Below, piece after piece: positions 16,432 to 25,295 of a stretch of DNA of 64,000 nucleotides. Position 1 is the first letter of the stretch, and each line of letters opens with the position of its first letter. The DNA is taken from the NCBI GenBank assembly GCA_963702595.1, contig CAVPDC010000018.1, forward strand, positions 1 to 64,000. Reading direction: 5' to 3'. The notes under the pieces were generated by a model. That model had not been told where the DNA came from, ran no database searches, and worked only from the letters and a program-made list of their open reading frames with translations. Both the position numbers and the translations under genes were made by a program. Source of the stretch: JALORV01 sp963702595 (GTDB taxonomy: Bacteria > Pseudomonadota > Gammaproteobacteria > Burkholderiales > Burkholderiaceae_F).

Positions 16432-19224
16432 GTGGTCTATTCACTCGACAAAGGCTCGCAGGAAGCAGCCAACCGTCCGTGGCACACCCAGGCGCCTGAT
16501 GATGTGCTTTCCGCCCTGAGCGCGACTCGGGACGGACTGACCACCGACGAGGCCCAGAAGCGCCTGGGCCAACACGGCGCCAACTTGCTGGACAAGAAGG
16601 GCGGCGCGTCGGTCATGGCTCTGATCTGGGGCCAGATCAACAACCCGTTGATCTGGGTGCTGATCGGCAGCGCGGTGATCGCGATGCTGGTCGACCCGGC
16701 GGACGGCATCAAGAACGGCCTCGTGATCCTGGCGGTGGTGATCATCAACACCATCATCGGCTTCGCACAGGAGTACAAGGCGAGCAAGGCGATCGAAAGC
16801 CTGAGCGCGATGGTGCCGGAGTTCGCCACCGCTGCCCGCGACGGCAAGCGCGTGCAGTTGCCGGTGGCCGACCTAGTGCCCGGCGACGTGGTGTTCCTGC
16901 AAAGCGGCGATAAGGTGCCCGCCGACCTGCGCCTCTTCCACTTGCGCACGCTGCAGATCGACGAAGCAGCGCTGACCGGCGAGTCGGTTCCGGTGGAGAA
17001 GATGACCCAACCGGTGGCCGTGAACGCCACCCTGGGCGACCGCAGGAACATGGCCTTCAGCGGCTCGCTGGTGACTTACGGCACGGGCCTGGGCGTGGTG
17101 ACCACCACCGGGAACGGCACCGAGCTCGGCCGCATCAACACGATGCTGGGGGAGACTACCGCGGTGGCGACCCCGCTGAGCATCGCGCTGCACAAGATCG
17201 GCATCGTGCTCACCGTCGGCATCGCCGTGATCTCGGTGGCGATCCTCTTCGTGGGTACGGCCCGCGCGATGTCGGAAGGCGGCGTGGACCTGCTGACCGG
17301 TCTGCGCGAATCGGTCATCTTCGCCATCACGCTGGCGGTGGGTGCCATTCCCGAGGGCTTGCCCGCCATCGTGACCATCGCGCTGGCGATCGGCGTGCAG
17401 CGTATGGCCGCCCGTCGCGCCGTGGTGCGCAAGCTGCCCTCGGTGGAGACGCTGGGCAGCACCACGGTGATCTGCTCGGACAAGACCGGCACCCTCACGC
17501 GCAACGAGATGACCGTGCAGGCGCTCTATCTGCCGGGCTCGGGCGTATACCGCGTGGAGGGCGCGGGCTATGCGCCCGTCGGCCGCCTGTCGAAGGATGG
17601 CAACCCCCTCACCCCCGCGCCCGACGACGTGCACCAACTGCTGCTGGCCGGCATCCTCTGCTGCGACGCCACGCTGGAGCAGAAGGAAGGCCGCTGGCAG
17701 ATCACCGGCGACCCGACCGAAGGCGCGCTCGTGACCGCTGGAGAGAAGTTCGCAATCGACACGGCGCTTGCCCGCGAGCACCACGCCCGCCTCGACACGA
17801 TCCCGTTCGAGAGCGCCAACCAGTTCATGGCCACGCTGCACGACGGGGGCACCGAGGGCAAGAGGGTCCTCATCAAAGGCGCGCCCGAGGCGGTGCTCAG
17901 GCGCTGCAGCAACGTGGACCACAACACGGCGATCCGCCAGGTGGAGGCGTTCGCGAGCGAAGGCATGCGCGTGCTCGGTTTTGCCGAGAAGCGCTTCGAC
18001 CGCGCCGGACTGGACATGGAAGACTGCGCGCAGGGCTTCGAGTTCACCGGGCTGCAGGCCATGATCGACCCGCCGCGCACCGAGGTGATCGACGCCATCC
18101 GCGCCTGCCACCGAGCCGGCATCACGGTCAAGATGATCACCGGCGACCACATGGGTACCGCCCAGGCCATCGGTGAACAGCTGGGCATCGCCGAGCCTGG
18201 CGCCAAGGCCGTGACCGGCGTCCAGCTCGCCGAGATGGACGAAGCCGCCCTGCGCGAGATCGTGAAGGGCCACAACGTCTTCGCCCGCGTCGCCCCCGAG
18301 CACAAGCTTGGCCTCGTGCGCGCGCTGCAGAAGAACGGCGAAGTGACAGCGATGACCGGCGACGGCGTGAACGACGCGCCCGCGCTCAAGCAGTCGAACA
18401 TCGGCGTGGCGATGGGTATCACCGGCACGTCGGTCGCCAAGGAAGCCGCCGACATCGTGCTCACAGACGACAACTTCGCCTCCATCGCCGCGGCGGTGGA
18501 AGAAGGCCGCCGCGTCTATGACAACCTGATTAAATCGCTGGCGTTCGTGCTGCCCACCAACCTCGGACTCGCGCTGATCCTGATCTATGCGGTCGCGTTC
18601 TTCCCGCTGGTCGAGAAGACGATCGACGGCCAGGTGGTGAAGGACCTGCTGCTGCCGATGTTGCCCACCCAGCTGCTCTGGATCAACCTGGTTGCCGCTG
18701 TGACTCTTGCCCTGCCGCTGGCCTTCGAGGCGAAGGAGCCGGACGTGATGAACCGCCCGCCGCGCGACCCGAGGGAGCCGGTGCTGAACAAGTTCGTGGT
18801 GTTCCGCACCTTCCTGGCGGCCACGCTCATGACCGCCGGCGCGGTGGGCCTCTTCCTCTGGAGGTACGAGCTGGAGATGGCCGCCCGCGCGAGCACCGGT
18901 CTGACCGAAGCCCAGATCGTGAGCGAGGCGCAGACGATGGCGGTCACCACGGTGATCATGTTCCAGGTCTTCTACATGCTGAGCTGCCGCTCGCTGAAAG
19001 ACTCGGTCTTCAAGATCGGCTTCTTCAGCAACAAGACGGTGTTCATCGGCATCGGCGCGATTCTTGCGCTGCAGGGACTGTTCATCTACGCGCCGCTGAT
19101 GCAGGCGGTCTTCTCCACCTACCCGCTGACCACGCAGTCACTGCTCTACAGCGCCGCGGCCGGCGCGATCATCCTCCCGGTGATCTCGCTGGAGAAGTTG
19201 ATCCGAAAGCGAAGACGCGCCTGA
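16432..19224 (+). CDS. P-type cation ATPase, calcium-type (P2A)
   Basis: 930 residues from a GTG start at 16432, chosen because GAGG lies about 9 nt upstream and the protein then begins like the family (cation-ATPase N domain around 20-60); the extra 80 codons upstream look like noise. TGES at 182-185 is the actuator loop, PEGLPA at 307-312 the ion-binding helix of Ca-type pumps, D350 of DKTGT the phosphorylated Asp, and TGDGVNDAP near 642 the hinge. The C-terminal third has the usual membrane helices. It pumps a cation, probably calcium, across the inner membrane using ATP. It is flanked by two broken usp genes and lies 1.5 kb from a CaCA antiporter, which together suggest calcium or cation homeostasis under stress. 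Confidence 0.9.
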   Translation: MVYSLDKGSQEAANRPWHTQAPDDVLSALSATRDGLTTDEAQKRLGQHGANLLDKKGGASVMALIWGQINNPLIWVLIGSAVIAMLVDPADGIKNGLVILAVVIINTIIGFAQEYKASKAIESLSAMVPEFATAARDGKRVQLPVADLVPGDVVFLQSGDKVPADLRLFHLRTLQIDEAALTGESVPVEKMTQPVAVNATLGDRRNMAFSGSLVTYGTGLGVVTTTGNGTELGRINTMLGETTAVATPLSIALHKIGIVLTVGIAVISVAILFVGTARAMSEGGVDLLTGLRESVIFAITLAVGAIPEGLPAIVTIALAIGVQRMAARRAVVRKLPSVETLGSTTVICSDKTGTLTRNEMTVQALYLPGSGVYRVEGAGYAPVGRLSKDGNPLTPAPDDVHQLLLAGILCCDATLEQKEGRWQITGDPTEGALVTAGEKFAIDTALAREHHARLDTIPFESANQFMATLHDGGTEGKRVLIKGAPEAVLRRCSNVDHNTAIRQVEAFASEGMRVLGFAEKRFDRAGLDMEDCAQGFEFTGLQAMIDPPRTEVIDAIRACHRAGITVKMITGDHMGTAQAIGEQLGIAEPGAKAVTGVQLAEMDEAALREIVKGHNVFARVAPEHKLGLVRALQKNGEVTAMTGDGVNDAPALKQSNIGVAMGITGTSVAKEAADIVLTDDNFASIAAAVEEGRRVYDNLIKSLAFVLPTNLGLALILIYAVAFFPLVEKTIDGQVVKDLLLPMLPTQLLWINLVAAVTLALPLAFEAKEPDVMNRPPRDPREPVLNKFVVFRTFLAATLMTAGAVGLFLWRYELEMAARASTGLTEAQIVSEAQTMAVTTVIMFQVFYMLSCRSLKDSVFKIGFFSNKTVFIGIGAILALQGLFIYAPLMQAVFSTYPLTTQSLLYSAAAGAIILPVISLEKLIRKRRRA

Positions 19225-19287
19225 GCCGGCCCGTCGGCCGATCGGCGCAGGATGTCAGGTGGGTCCGACGCCTCCCAAGCATCACTG

Positions 19288-19472
19288 TGTCTGCAGCTGC
19301 ATGGTTTGCGCGGACCGCGTCGCTGGACGTGCTGGTGATGCGCCCGCGCGGATGGCTCCCTCACCGCGGCATTGCTGGGCTCGGTCGCCAGTCGATGACG
19401 GCCAAACGCGCCACACCACGGTTGCTCATCCGGCAGGGTCAGCCCGGTCAGTTCGCCCGGAACCGGAACTGA
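19288..19472 (+). pseudogene. Universal stress protein remnant
   Basis: The plus frame reads DVLVMRPRGWLPHRGIAGL, then SMTAKRATPRLLIRQGQPGQ. It looks like the end of a Usp domain (DVLVMGSHG, GSVAQSM, TPVLLIRQ) with substitutions and a missing start. It begins 60 bases after the ATPase stop and was probably the next gene. Identification rests on the RATPxLLIRQ ending, so confidence is moderate to low. Confidence 0.4.
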
Positions 19473-19485
19473 GTCTTCACCGAGG

Positions 19486-20230
19486 TCACGCGGCTTCGTT
19501 GGGGAACAACGCCCGCTTGGCCTCCTGCGTGACTGCCACGATCGCCGGGTGAGTCAGGCGGCGTTCCACCGTGATGGCAAAGTACCGAATTTCGACGCCC
19601 TCGACGCGGCCGACGATCTCCGCACCGAACTGCCGCCGGATTTCCCCGGCGATCGCCGCCGGTGCGGGAAACAACCCGGCGCCGGCCCCGCCGAACGCCT
19701 TCATCAACGCGCTGTCGTCGAACTCGCCGACGATGCGTGGCTCAATGCGCTGGTCGGTGAGCCAGCGCAGCAACGCGCCGCGCATCGTCGACGCCGCGCC
19801 CGGGATCAGCATCGGGGAACCGGCAAGCGAGCCCGGAAAGCCCGAGCGATAACGCGCCGCCAGCGTCGGCACCGCATGCAGATCCACGGCACAGTGCCCC
19901 AGCGGGTGGTTGTATCCGCGCACGCCCAGGTCGCTCGTCAGCGGGCGGTCGGCGAGGACGAGGTCGATCTTGTGGATCGCCAGTTCCGCGAACAACCGCT
20001 CCAGCTTGTCTTCCTGACAGATCAGACGCACCGGTTCGGCGAGCGACATCGCCAGTGCCAGCAACCGGTACGCGATCGACTTGGGAACAACATCGGCCAC
20101 GCCGACCCGCAGCAGCAGCTCAGTGCCGGCCGAACGATTGCGCAAATGGCCTTCCAGCTCCGCACCGATCTGAAAGATCTCATCGGCGTGCGATAGCGCC
20201 AGCTTGCCGGCCGCGGTCAGCTCGAGCGGA
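19486..20230 (-). pseudogene. NhaR-like LysR regulator, DNA-binding domain lost
   Basis: From LELTAAGKLALSHADEIFQI onward about 245 residues match an NhaR-type LysR effector domain, ending ERRLTHPAIVAVTQEAKRAL. The winged-helix N-terminus expected before LELTAAG is missing; upstream codons are unrelated and the sequence switches to a different plus-strand frame at about 20221-20231. The intact homologue at 22674-23555 shows what was lost: about 70 residues. Without its helix-turn-helix it cannot bind DNA. Two related regulators in 4 kb suggest a past duplication or exchange of the ion-homeostasis block. Confidence 0.7.
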
Positions 20231-20346
20231 CCACGGTTCCGGTGGTCGTCATCGCCGGTGACGCCGCAACGACGATGGAACGCTACGGAGTGCCGGCCGG
20301 TGCGGGCACCGCGCTCGCAACATTGCTGGTCGCCGCCGCGGAGTGA
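20221..20346 (+). pseudogene. 3' fragment of an unidentified gene
   Basis: The plus frame reads VPVVVIAGDAATTMERYGVP then AGAGTALATLLVAAAE and a stop at 20346. It looks like a genuine protein C-terminus with no 5' part. It is fused back to back with the truncated LysR gene, so the region around 20225 is a recombination junction. I do not recognise the family. Confidence 0.4.
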
Positions 20347-20751
20347 GCAGACGGATCGCGTCTCCAAAGCCCGCCCTCGCGTCGACGTCCTGCGAAGCGT
20401 CACGCACCTCCGACAACGACGCACCAGACTGAACTCATTGAGCCCGCGGAGCTGCGCGTGATGCCAACGCCGCTCGTGCACGGCAGAGAACCTTGAGTAT
20501 CCGGATGCCTCTTCGGAACTCGGCCTCGAAGTGGCCGCGTTCAGGTGATTCCCCGACGCCGCGTAGGTCAGCAATTGACCCCGTTAGCGACCTTCGCTTA
20601 GTGGTAGCTTCGCAACCCAAAGTCGACTTCACGAACTCCCGGAAGCAGTCTTCGGCTGTACCGCTTCGGCCCTTAGCGTCAACTGTCATGGCATCGCCGA
20701 TTGACGGCTCCGCGGCAGTCCGATCTAGTCTGCGTGCTCGGGCTCATCGAC
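20347..20751. other. Decayed intergenic region with a repeat B piece
   Basis: About 400 bases without a gene. At 20568-20600 TCAGCAATTGACC followed by a TTAGCGACC-like tail resembles the left end of repeat B (TCAGCAAGTTGACC, TTAGCCAAC), a third diverged position for this repeat, again next to truncated genes. Otherwise nothing recognised. Confidence 0.4.
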
Positions 20752-21837
20752 TCACGGCTCACCCGCTGCTGCCGGACGGCGGATCATCACCACCACCAGC
20801 GTCACCAAGGTCAGTGGCACGACGAAGCCCATCATCAGGCCCGAGAAGGGCTGCAGCGCGTCGTGCTGCTGCGCGGCCAGGATCAGATAAGCCACGTAGG
20901 CGACGTAATAGCCGAGGAAGACGCCGCCTTCCCAGCGCGCAATCTCGCGGCCAGTCATGAAGACGGGCAGGCAGGCCAGCGCCACTGCCAGCATGACCCA
21001 GATATCGAAGGCCAGCAGCGACGGCGCCATCACCAAGCCCACGTCGCCTGACACCAGCCCCGACAAGCCGAGGCAGCCGAGGATGTTGAAGGTATTGCTG
21101 CCGACCACGTTGCCCACCGCAATGTCGCGCTCGCCCTTGATGGCCGCGGTGATGCTGGTCGCCACCTCGGGCATGCTGGTGCCGGCGGCGACGATGGTCA
21201 GGCCAATGACCAGGTCGCTCACGCCCATCGCCTTGGCAAAGTTCACCGAGGCCTGCACGAGGTAATCGGACCCGAACACCAGCGCGGTCAGGCCGGCGCC
21301 GATCAGCAGCAGCTGCGCGGGCAGCCGACTGTCCCAAGCACCGGCCTCGGCGGGCTTGATCTCGCCCGCGTACTCGTCCTTGGCGGCCCGTGTTTCGCGC
21401 CGCGACTGCACGACGAGGAACACCGTGTACGCCACGAGCAGCACAAAGAGAAAGCCACCGTCAAAGAACGACAGTCGGCCGTCCAGCCCCAGTGTGAGCA
21501 GCAGCAGGCTGGCGCCCATCATGATGGGCACCTCCTGGCGGATCAGCTGGACGTTGACGATCAGCGGCGTGATCAGCGCGCTGATGCCGAGGATGAACAG
21601 CACGTTGAAGATGTTGCTGCCGACGACGTTGCCGATGGCGATGTCGTCGCGCCCGTCGAGCACGGCACCGACGCTCACCGCGACCTCGGGTGCGCTGGTG
21701 CCGAAGGCAACGATGGTGAGCCCGACGACGAGCGGGCTGATGCCGAACGACAGGGCCAGTTTGGACGCGCCGCGCACCAGCGCACTGGCACCGATGACCA
21801 GCAGGATCAGGCCGCCAAGAAACATCACCATGTTCAT
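20752..21837 (-). CDS. Calcium/sodium antiporter, CaCA family (YrbG-like)
   Basis: 361 residues, about ten membrane helices. The two inverted alpha-repeats are plain: VGLTIVAFGTSAPE with GNVVGSNIFNVL in the first half and IGLTIVAAGTSMPE with GNVVGSNTFNIL in the second. The conserved Glu of each GTSxPE is the cation-binding residue in the family. A polar loop (about 150-180, with RRETRAAKDEY) joins the halves. It exchanges calcium (or other cations) for sodium or protons at the inner membrane. It sits between the LysR remnant and a small membrane protein, complementing the P-type ATPase upstream. No operon partner in the same orientation directly behind it. Confidence 0.93.
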   Translation of the reverse strand: MNMVMFLGGLILLVIGASALVRGASKLALSFGISPLVVGLTIVAFGTSAPEVAVSVGAVLDGRDDIAIGNVVGSNIFNVLFILGISALITPLIVNVQLIRQEVPIMMGASLLLLTLGLDGRLSFFDGGFLFVLLVAYTVFLVVQSRRETRAAKDEYAGEIKPAEAGAWDSRLPAQLLLIGAGLTALVFGSDYLVQASVNFAKAMGVSDLVIGLTIVAAGTSMPEVATSITAAIKGERDIAVGNVVGSNTFNILGCLGLSGLVSGDVGLVMAPSLLAFDIWVMLAVALACLPVFMTGREIARWEGGVFLGYYVAYVAYLILAAQQHDALQPFSGLMMGFVVPLTLVTLVVVMIRRPAAAGEP

Positions 21838-22148
21838 GATTGGGCACTATAGCTACAAACATCTGCCCACCGCTGGCCCGTCCGCCGCTTGAGCCAATCA
21901 GCAGCCTCAGCACCGGCCCCAGGACCGGACGGGAACGCCCGGCGCAGCACTGCGGTCGCGCCTGCGCCGCGCCCGGCAGCACGATGCCCCTGGGCCGGGG
22001 CCCTTGCCATCGCAACATCTACCCGATCGACCCCGTGAGCGTCGGCCCCACGTGCGCCATCGCCAGCGGGGCCCGCCTCACGCAGGCGGTCACAAGATCC
22101 GAGTTGTGTGCAGCCGTCGCGGCGCTCCCGCGCCAGGAATCCTTGCCG
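21838..22148. other. Gap between antiporter and small membrane protein gene
   Basis: About 310 bases, GC-rich, holding the antiporter's promoter on the minus strand. No ORF or hairpin of note. Confidence 0.35.
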
Positions 22149-22562
22149 TCATGCGGCGACCTGCGGGCGCGGCTGGGGACCGGAGCCGCCTCCGCGGCGG
22201 CGCCACATCGCAACGAGCAGGTGCAGCCCCGCCCCCAGCAGGACGAGCAGCGCGCTGCCGAAGCCCCAGATCACCCAGGTCACCCCGGTCAGGCCGCCAG
22301 CCAGCGCCGGCGCGGCCTGAAGCAGACCTTCGACAGCCGGCGCCAGGCCCGAAAGCAGCGCGGTCACCGCCTGCACGATCTCCGCCGGCACCCAGGGAGC
22401 CAGCCACTCCGGCAGACGAACGCCCTCGACGCCCAATGCGGCGCCTGTCAGCGCACCTGCATTCGAGACCGTCCACACGGCGACGGCATGTACCGCCCAG
22501 GCTGCCAGCGCCCAAAGCGCCAGGAGGCTGAACACCACAAACCAGCTGAGTACGTAGAACAT
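22149..22562 (-). CDS. Small inner-membrane protein, unknown
   Basis: 137 residues with a hydrophobic N-terminal helix (LSWFVVFSLLALWALAAWAV), an amphipathic middle containing EWLAPWVPAEIVQAVTALLS, and a second strong helix near the C-terminus (WVIWGFGSALLVLLGAGLHL) followed by a basic, Gly/Pro-rich tail. The even hydrophobic pattern and start close to a divergent regulator support a real gene. It shares a 111-bp divergent promoter region with the NhaR-like gene, so it is the obvious target of that regulator. Function unknown; similar small proteins often accompany NhaR-like regulators, but that is recollection, not shown here. Confidence 0.7.
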   Translation of the reverse strand: MFYVLSWFVVFSLLALWALAAWAVHAVAVWTVSNAGALTGAALGVEGVRLPEWLAPWVPAEIVQAVTALLSGLAPAVEGLLQAAPALAGGLTGVTWVIWGFGSALLVLLGAGLHLLVAMWRRRGGGSGPQPRPQVAA

Positions 22563-22608
22563 GATCGATTCCCCTATGACTAACAGCGCAGGCGCTAGTC
22601 TTCCGTTA

Positions 22609-22621
22609 TTCGAGATTCGAA
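22609..22621. promoter_or_regulatory. Palindrome in divergent NhaR promoter
   Basis: TTCGA-GAT-TCGAA, a perfect inverted repeat with LysR-type T-N11-A shape, lies in the 111-bp gap between the small membrane protein gene (minus) and the NhaR-like gene (plus). It is a candidate binding site for that regulator. Confidence 0.4.
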
Positions 22622-22673
22622 AAAACCAGTGCTAGACAGATATAGACTTCTGTTTTTCCGATGTGAGATCGGC

Positions 22674-23555
22674 ATGCTGAACTACCGCCATCTGTACTAC
22701 TTCTGGGTCGTCACCAAGGAAGGCGGCTTCGCCCGCGCGGCCGAGCGGCTGGACATGGCGGTACAGACCATCAGCGCGCAGGTGCGGGAGCTCGAGAAGG
22801 CGCTCGGCCACCAGTTGCTCAAGCCCGCCGGCCGCGGCGTGGCGCTGACCGAGGCGGGTCAGGCCGCCTTCGCCCGCGCCGAGGAGATCTTTCAGTTGGG
22901 CCAGTTGATCCCCGACGAAGTGCGAGAGGCGGCCAGTGGCAAGGTCGCCCGTCTGGCCGTCGGCCTGTCGGACGGCATTTCCAAGCTGGCCGCGCACGCG
23001 CTGCTGGAGTCCGTGCTGGCCACGCCATCGTTGCGGCTGGTGTGCCACGAAGGCGAATTCGAGCAACTCCTGGCCGAACTGGCGCTGCATCACCTGGACG
23101 TGGTGCTGGCCGGGCAGCCGGCTCCGCGCAACCCGAACCTTCGCCTGACGAGCGAACGGCTCGTCGAGTCGCCGGTGGAGTGGTACGGGCCAGCCGCCCA
23201 TGTGCACAAGGCCGATGTGGATCAGTTTCCGCAATCGCTGAATCGTTTGCCCGTGCTGCTGCCGACCGGCCACTCGGCGCTGCGCCCCACCCTGGATCGC
23301 TGGTTCGAGGCCCAGGGCTTGCGGCCGCACATCGTCGGCGAGTTCGAGGACAGCGCGTTGCTGGCGGTGTTTGCTGCGCGCGGGCTGGGGGTGTTTCCGG
23401 TCAGCCGCCTTGGCGCCAGTGACGTGGGTTTGATGCGCGGACTGCGCCTGCTCGGGCGCTGCGATGAGGTGAAGGAAGAGATCCACGCCATCCGCTCACG
23501 CCGCGGGCAGCATCACCCGCTGGTGCTGCAGGTCATCGCCGGGGCGCGCGCCTGA
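22674..23555 (+). CDS. nhaR: LysR-type regulator, NhaR-like
   Basis: 293 residues. The start at 22674 gives MLNYRHLYYFWVVTKEGGFA, the standard NhaR N-terminus; the upstream in-frame start adds 15 atypical residues. The winged helix spans about 1-60 (RAAERLDMAVQTISAQVREL), and the effector domain follows with LAVGLSDGISKLAAHALLES. NhaR activates sodium/proton antiporter genes in response to sodium in enterobacteria; in betaproteobacteria the ligand and targets are less certain. It is divergent from a small membrane protein and in the same block as a CaCA antiporter. A related but decapitated copy lies at 19486-20230. Confidence 0.85.
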   Translation: MLNYRHLYYFWVVTKEGGFARAAERLDMAVQTISAQVRELEKALGHQLLKPAGRGVALTEAGQAAFARAEEIFQLGQLIPDEVREAASGKVARLAVGLSDGISKLAAHALLESVLATPSLRLVCHEGEFEQLLAELALHHLDVVLAGQPAPRNPNLRLTSERLVESPVEWYGPAAHVHKADVDQFPQSLNRLPVLLPTGHSALRPTLDRWFEAQGLRPHIVGEFEDSALLAVFAARGLGVFPVSRLGASDVGLMRGLRLLGRCDEVKEEIHAIRSRRGQHHPLVLQVIAGARA

Positions 23556-23565
23556 GCGCCTTCGC

Positions 23566-24000
23566 TCACAACGCCTGGGGTGCGCCAGCGACCGGGCTTC
23601 CTGCCTCTATTTCTTCACCCAGGCCCCAATGGCGGCGAGCAGCCGCCAGAACCAGGGCTTCCCCGTCGGCAAGATGCCGGTCGGCGCGCGCGGCAGCGAC
23701 CGCGAGCCGCAGCACCTTGCGCTGAAGCGCCGGCTCGTCCACCTCGGCCATCAGCGAGGCCCAGGCGCCCTCGTCCACGGCGCCCAACATCGAACCGCTG
23801 CCATAGTCGCCCATCAGCAGGTCTTCGCAGAGTGTCTGGACGATACGGGGCAAGCAGTTGGATTGCATACCCAGTTCGCGCGGCCCATCCAACTGCTCAA
23901 ACACATCGAACTCCGAACGACAGACGTGACCGTCGGCGATGAGGACGAGTGCCACGATGCGTGCGGCGGCTTCGGGGCTGTTGCGCGGATAGGATCGCAT
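23566..24000 (-). CDS. TerB-like helical protein
   Basis: 144 residues starting MRSYPRNSPEAAARIVAL at 24000; the longer reading upstream is not protein-like. The all-helical sequence with acidic turns (LIADGHVCRSEFDVFEQL and VAAARADRHLADGEALVLAA) follows the TerB pattern, two repeats of an Asp-containing metal-binding helix turn. TerB-family proteins link to tellurite and general stress responses and bind divalent cations at the inner face of the membrane. It is convergent with the NhaR-like gene (10-bp gap) and probably transcribed from its own promoter in the 500-bp gap to its right. Confidence 0.7.
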   Translation of the reverse strand: MRSYPRNSPEAAARIVALVLIADGHVCRSEFDVFEQLDGPRELGMQSNCLPRIVQTLCEDLLMGDYGSGSMLGAVDEGAWASLMAEVDEPALQRKVLRLAVAAARADRHLADGEALVLAAARRHWGLGEEIEAGSPVAGAPQAL

Positions 24001-24497
24001 GGCAGTTGTCTTTCTGTCGTGAATGAATGGGAGACGGGGTGTCGCGTGAAGCGTGTGGCACCCCAAAAGTAGACGTCGGCGGGAGTGCGCCGGGGCTGTC
24101 AATCGCGCCAGGTGCATTGGTGCCGCTGGCGGGTGACATGCGGCCCCGCGGCCCGGATCGGGATCAACGCCAGCGCCTCGGGTGGGCGGCTCACTGCCAG
24201 CAGCCGATGCAGGTAATCCAGGCGTGGCCCAAGCGTTCGATACCGCGCTGCTGCCAACGGACGGGCCGGGGTTTTCTGGAACGGAAGAGAACCTGCATGG
24301 TCGGGCCTCAAAGAATGTTTGAACACATCGGAATGTGGATGCAATGCGTCGTCGGAAAAAGCAGAACTTCCATGAGTCAAGATTCGGGAAACTCGAACCG
24401 ACTGACATGCCGGCGCTGTCATCTGCACAACGTCCGGGGGAGCGCCACCCCCCTCAAGCGGGTCCGACGCCTCGGATGCGCCGCGTTGTCGCGCGCT
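24001..24497. other. No convincing gene
   Basis: About 500 bases between the TerB-like gene and the metallophosphoesterase gene, both minus strand. It should contain the TerB promoter and the 3' end of the next transcript. The word GGGTCCGACGCCTC occurs here (near 24460) and at about 19260 after the ATPase gene. No ORF is supported. Confidence 0.45.
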
Positions 24498-25295
24498 TCA
24501 TGCCCTGGTCGGGCGGACCTCGCTGATCTTGGCGCGAACAAAGGCCCGGTCGTTAGCCGAGAAGTCCCACTGCTCGATCTGGCAGTAGCCCGGGGATGAA
24601 TCCGCGCCCCAGCGCAGCAAGTTCACCGAATTAGGCACGCCCTCGCGCAACCGCGACGAGACTGCCGTTCCCGCCTGCACCGCCCACACTGGCCGTGCCA
24701 AGCCGGGCAGCGCCATTACGTAGGGCAGGTGGATGTGCCCGCCCATGACTAGGTCGGCGCCGGCGGCGGCCCAGCGCTGCAGTGCAGCCGCATGTCCGCG
24801 CAGACGGTTCGGCACGTCTTCCTCGCGTGTCACCGCCACGGGCTGGTGAACCACCACCACGCGCAACTGCTCGGCTGTGGCGCCCGCGAGGGTGCAGGCG
24901 ACGCGGTCGATCTGAAGCTCGGACACCTCGCCATGCTTGTGCCGCCGGGCCCGCGTGGTGTTGACGCACACCACAATCAGGTCGGGCGAGGAATGCGAGG
25001 GTTCGAGCTCGGACCCGAAGACCGCGACGTGCCAGGCATAGGGGCGGCGCAGGCGCGTCCACAAATCGAAGAGCGGTATGTCGTGGTTGCCCGGGATGGC
25101 CAGGACCGGCGCGCCCAATCGGTCGACGAAGGCCTTTGCCGCGCGAAACTGGGCTGGGCGCGCACGCTGCGTGATGTCACCGGACAGGACCACCACATCC
25201 GGCCGCTGACGGGCTGCCAGGGCGACCAGGGCCTCGACCACATGCGGCTGTTCGGTGCCGAAGTGGGTGTCGGAGATCTGCAGCAGGACACTCAT
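24498..25295 (-). CDS. Calcineurin-like metallophosphoesterase
   Basis: 265 residues with all the family motifs in order: SDTHFG (8-13), VVLSGDITQ near 36, PGNHDIPLF near 68, VVVHQP near 151 and GGHIHLPY near 187, giving the dimetal site. These enzymes split phosphodiesters or phosphomonoesters; the CpdA-like layout would fit cyclic nucleotides, but lipid substrates are equally possible. Its start overlaps the stop of the lipid-kinase-like gene by 4 bp (ATGA), so the two are co-translated. Pairing of a DAGK-like enzyme with a phosphoesterase suggests action on the same lipid or on its product. Cytoplasmic. Confidence 0.88.
   Translation of the reverse strand: MSVLLQISDTHFGTEQPHVVEALVALAARQRPDVVVLSGDITQRARPAQFRAAKAFVDRLGAPVLAIPGNHDIPLFDLWTRLRRPYAWHVAVFGSELEPSHSSPDLIVVCVNTTRARRHKHGEVSELQIDRVACTLAGATAEQLRVVVVHQPVAVTREEDVPNRLRGHAAALQRWAAAGADLVMGGHIHLPYVMALPGLARPVWAVQAGTAVSSRLREGVPNSVNLLRWGADSSPGYCQIEQWDFSANDRAFVRAKISEVRPTRA

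Noticed and set aside
16873..18303. 476-codon minus-strand ORF
   Set aside because: Antisense to the P-type ATPase; low-complexity His/Gly/Arg composition typical of a shadow frame.
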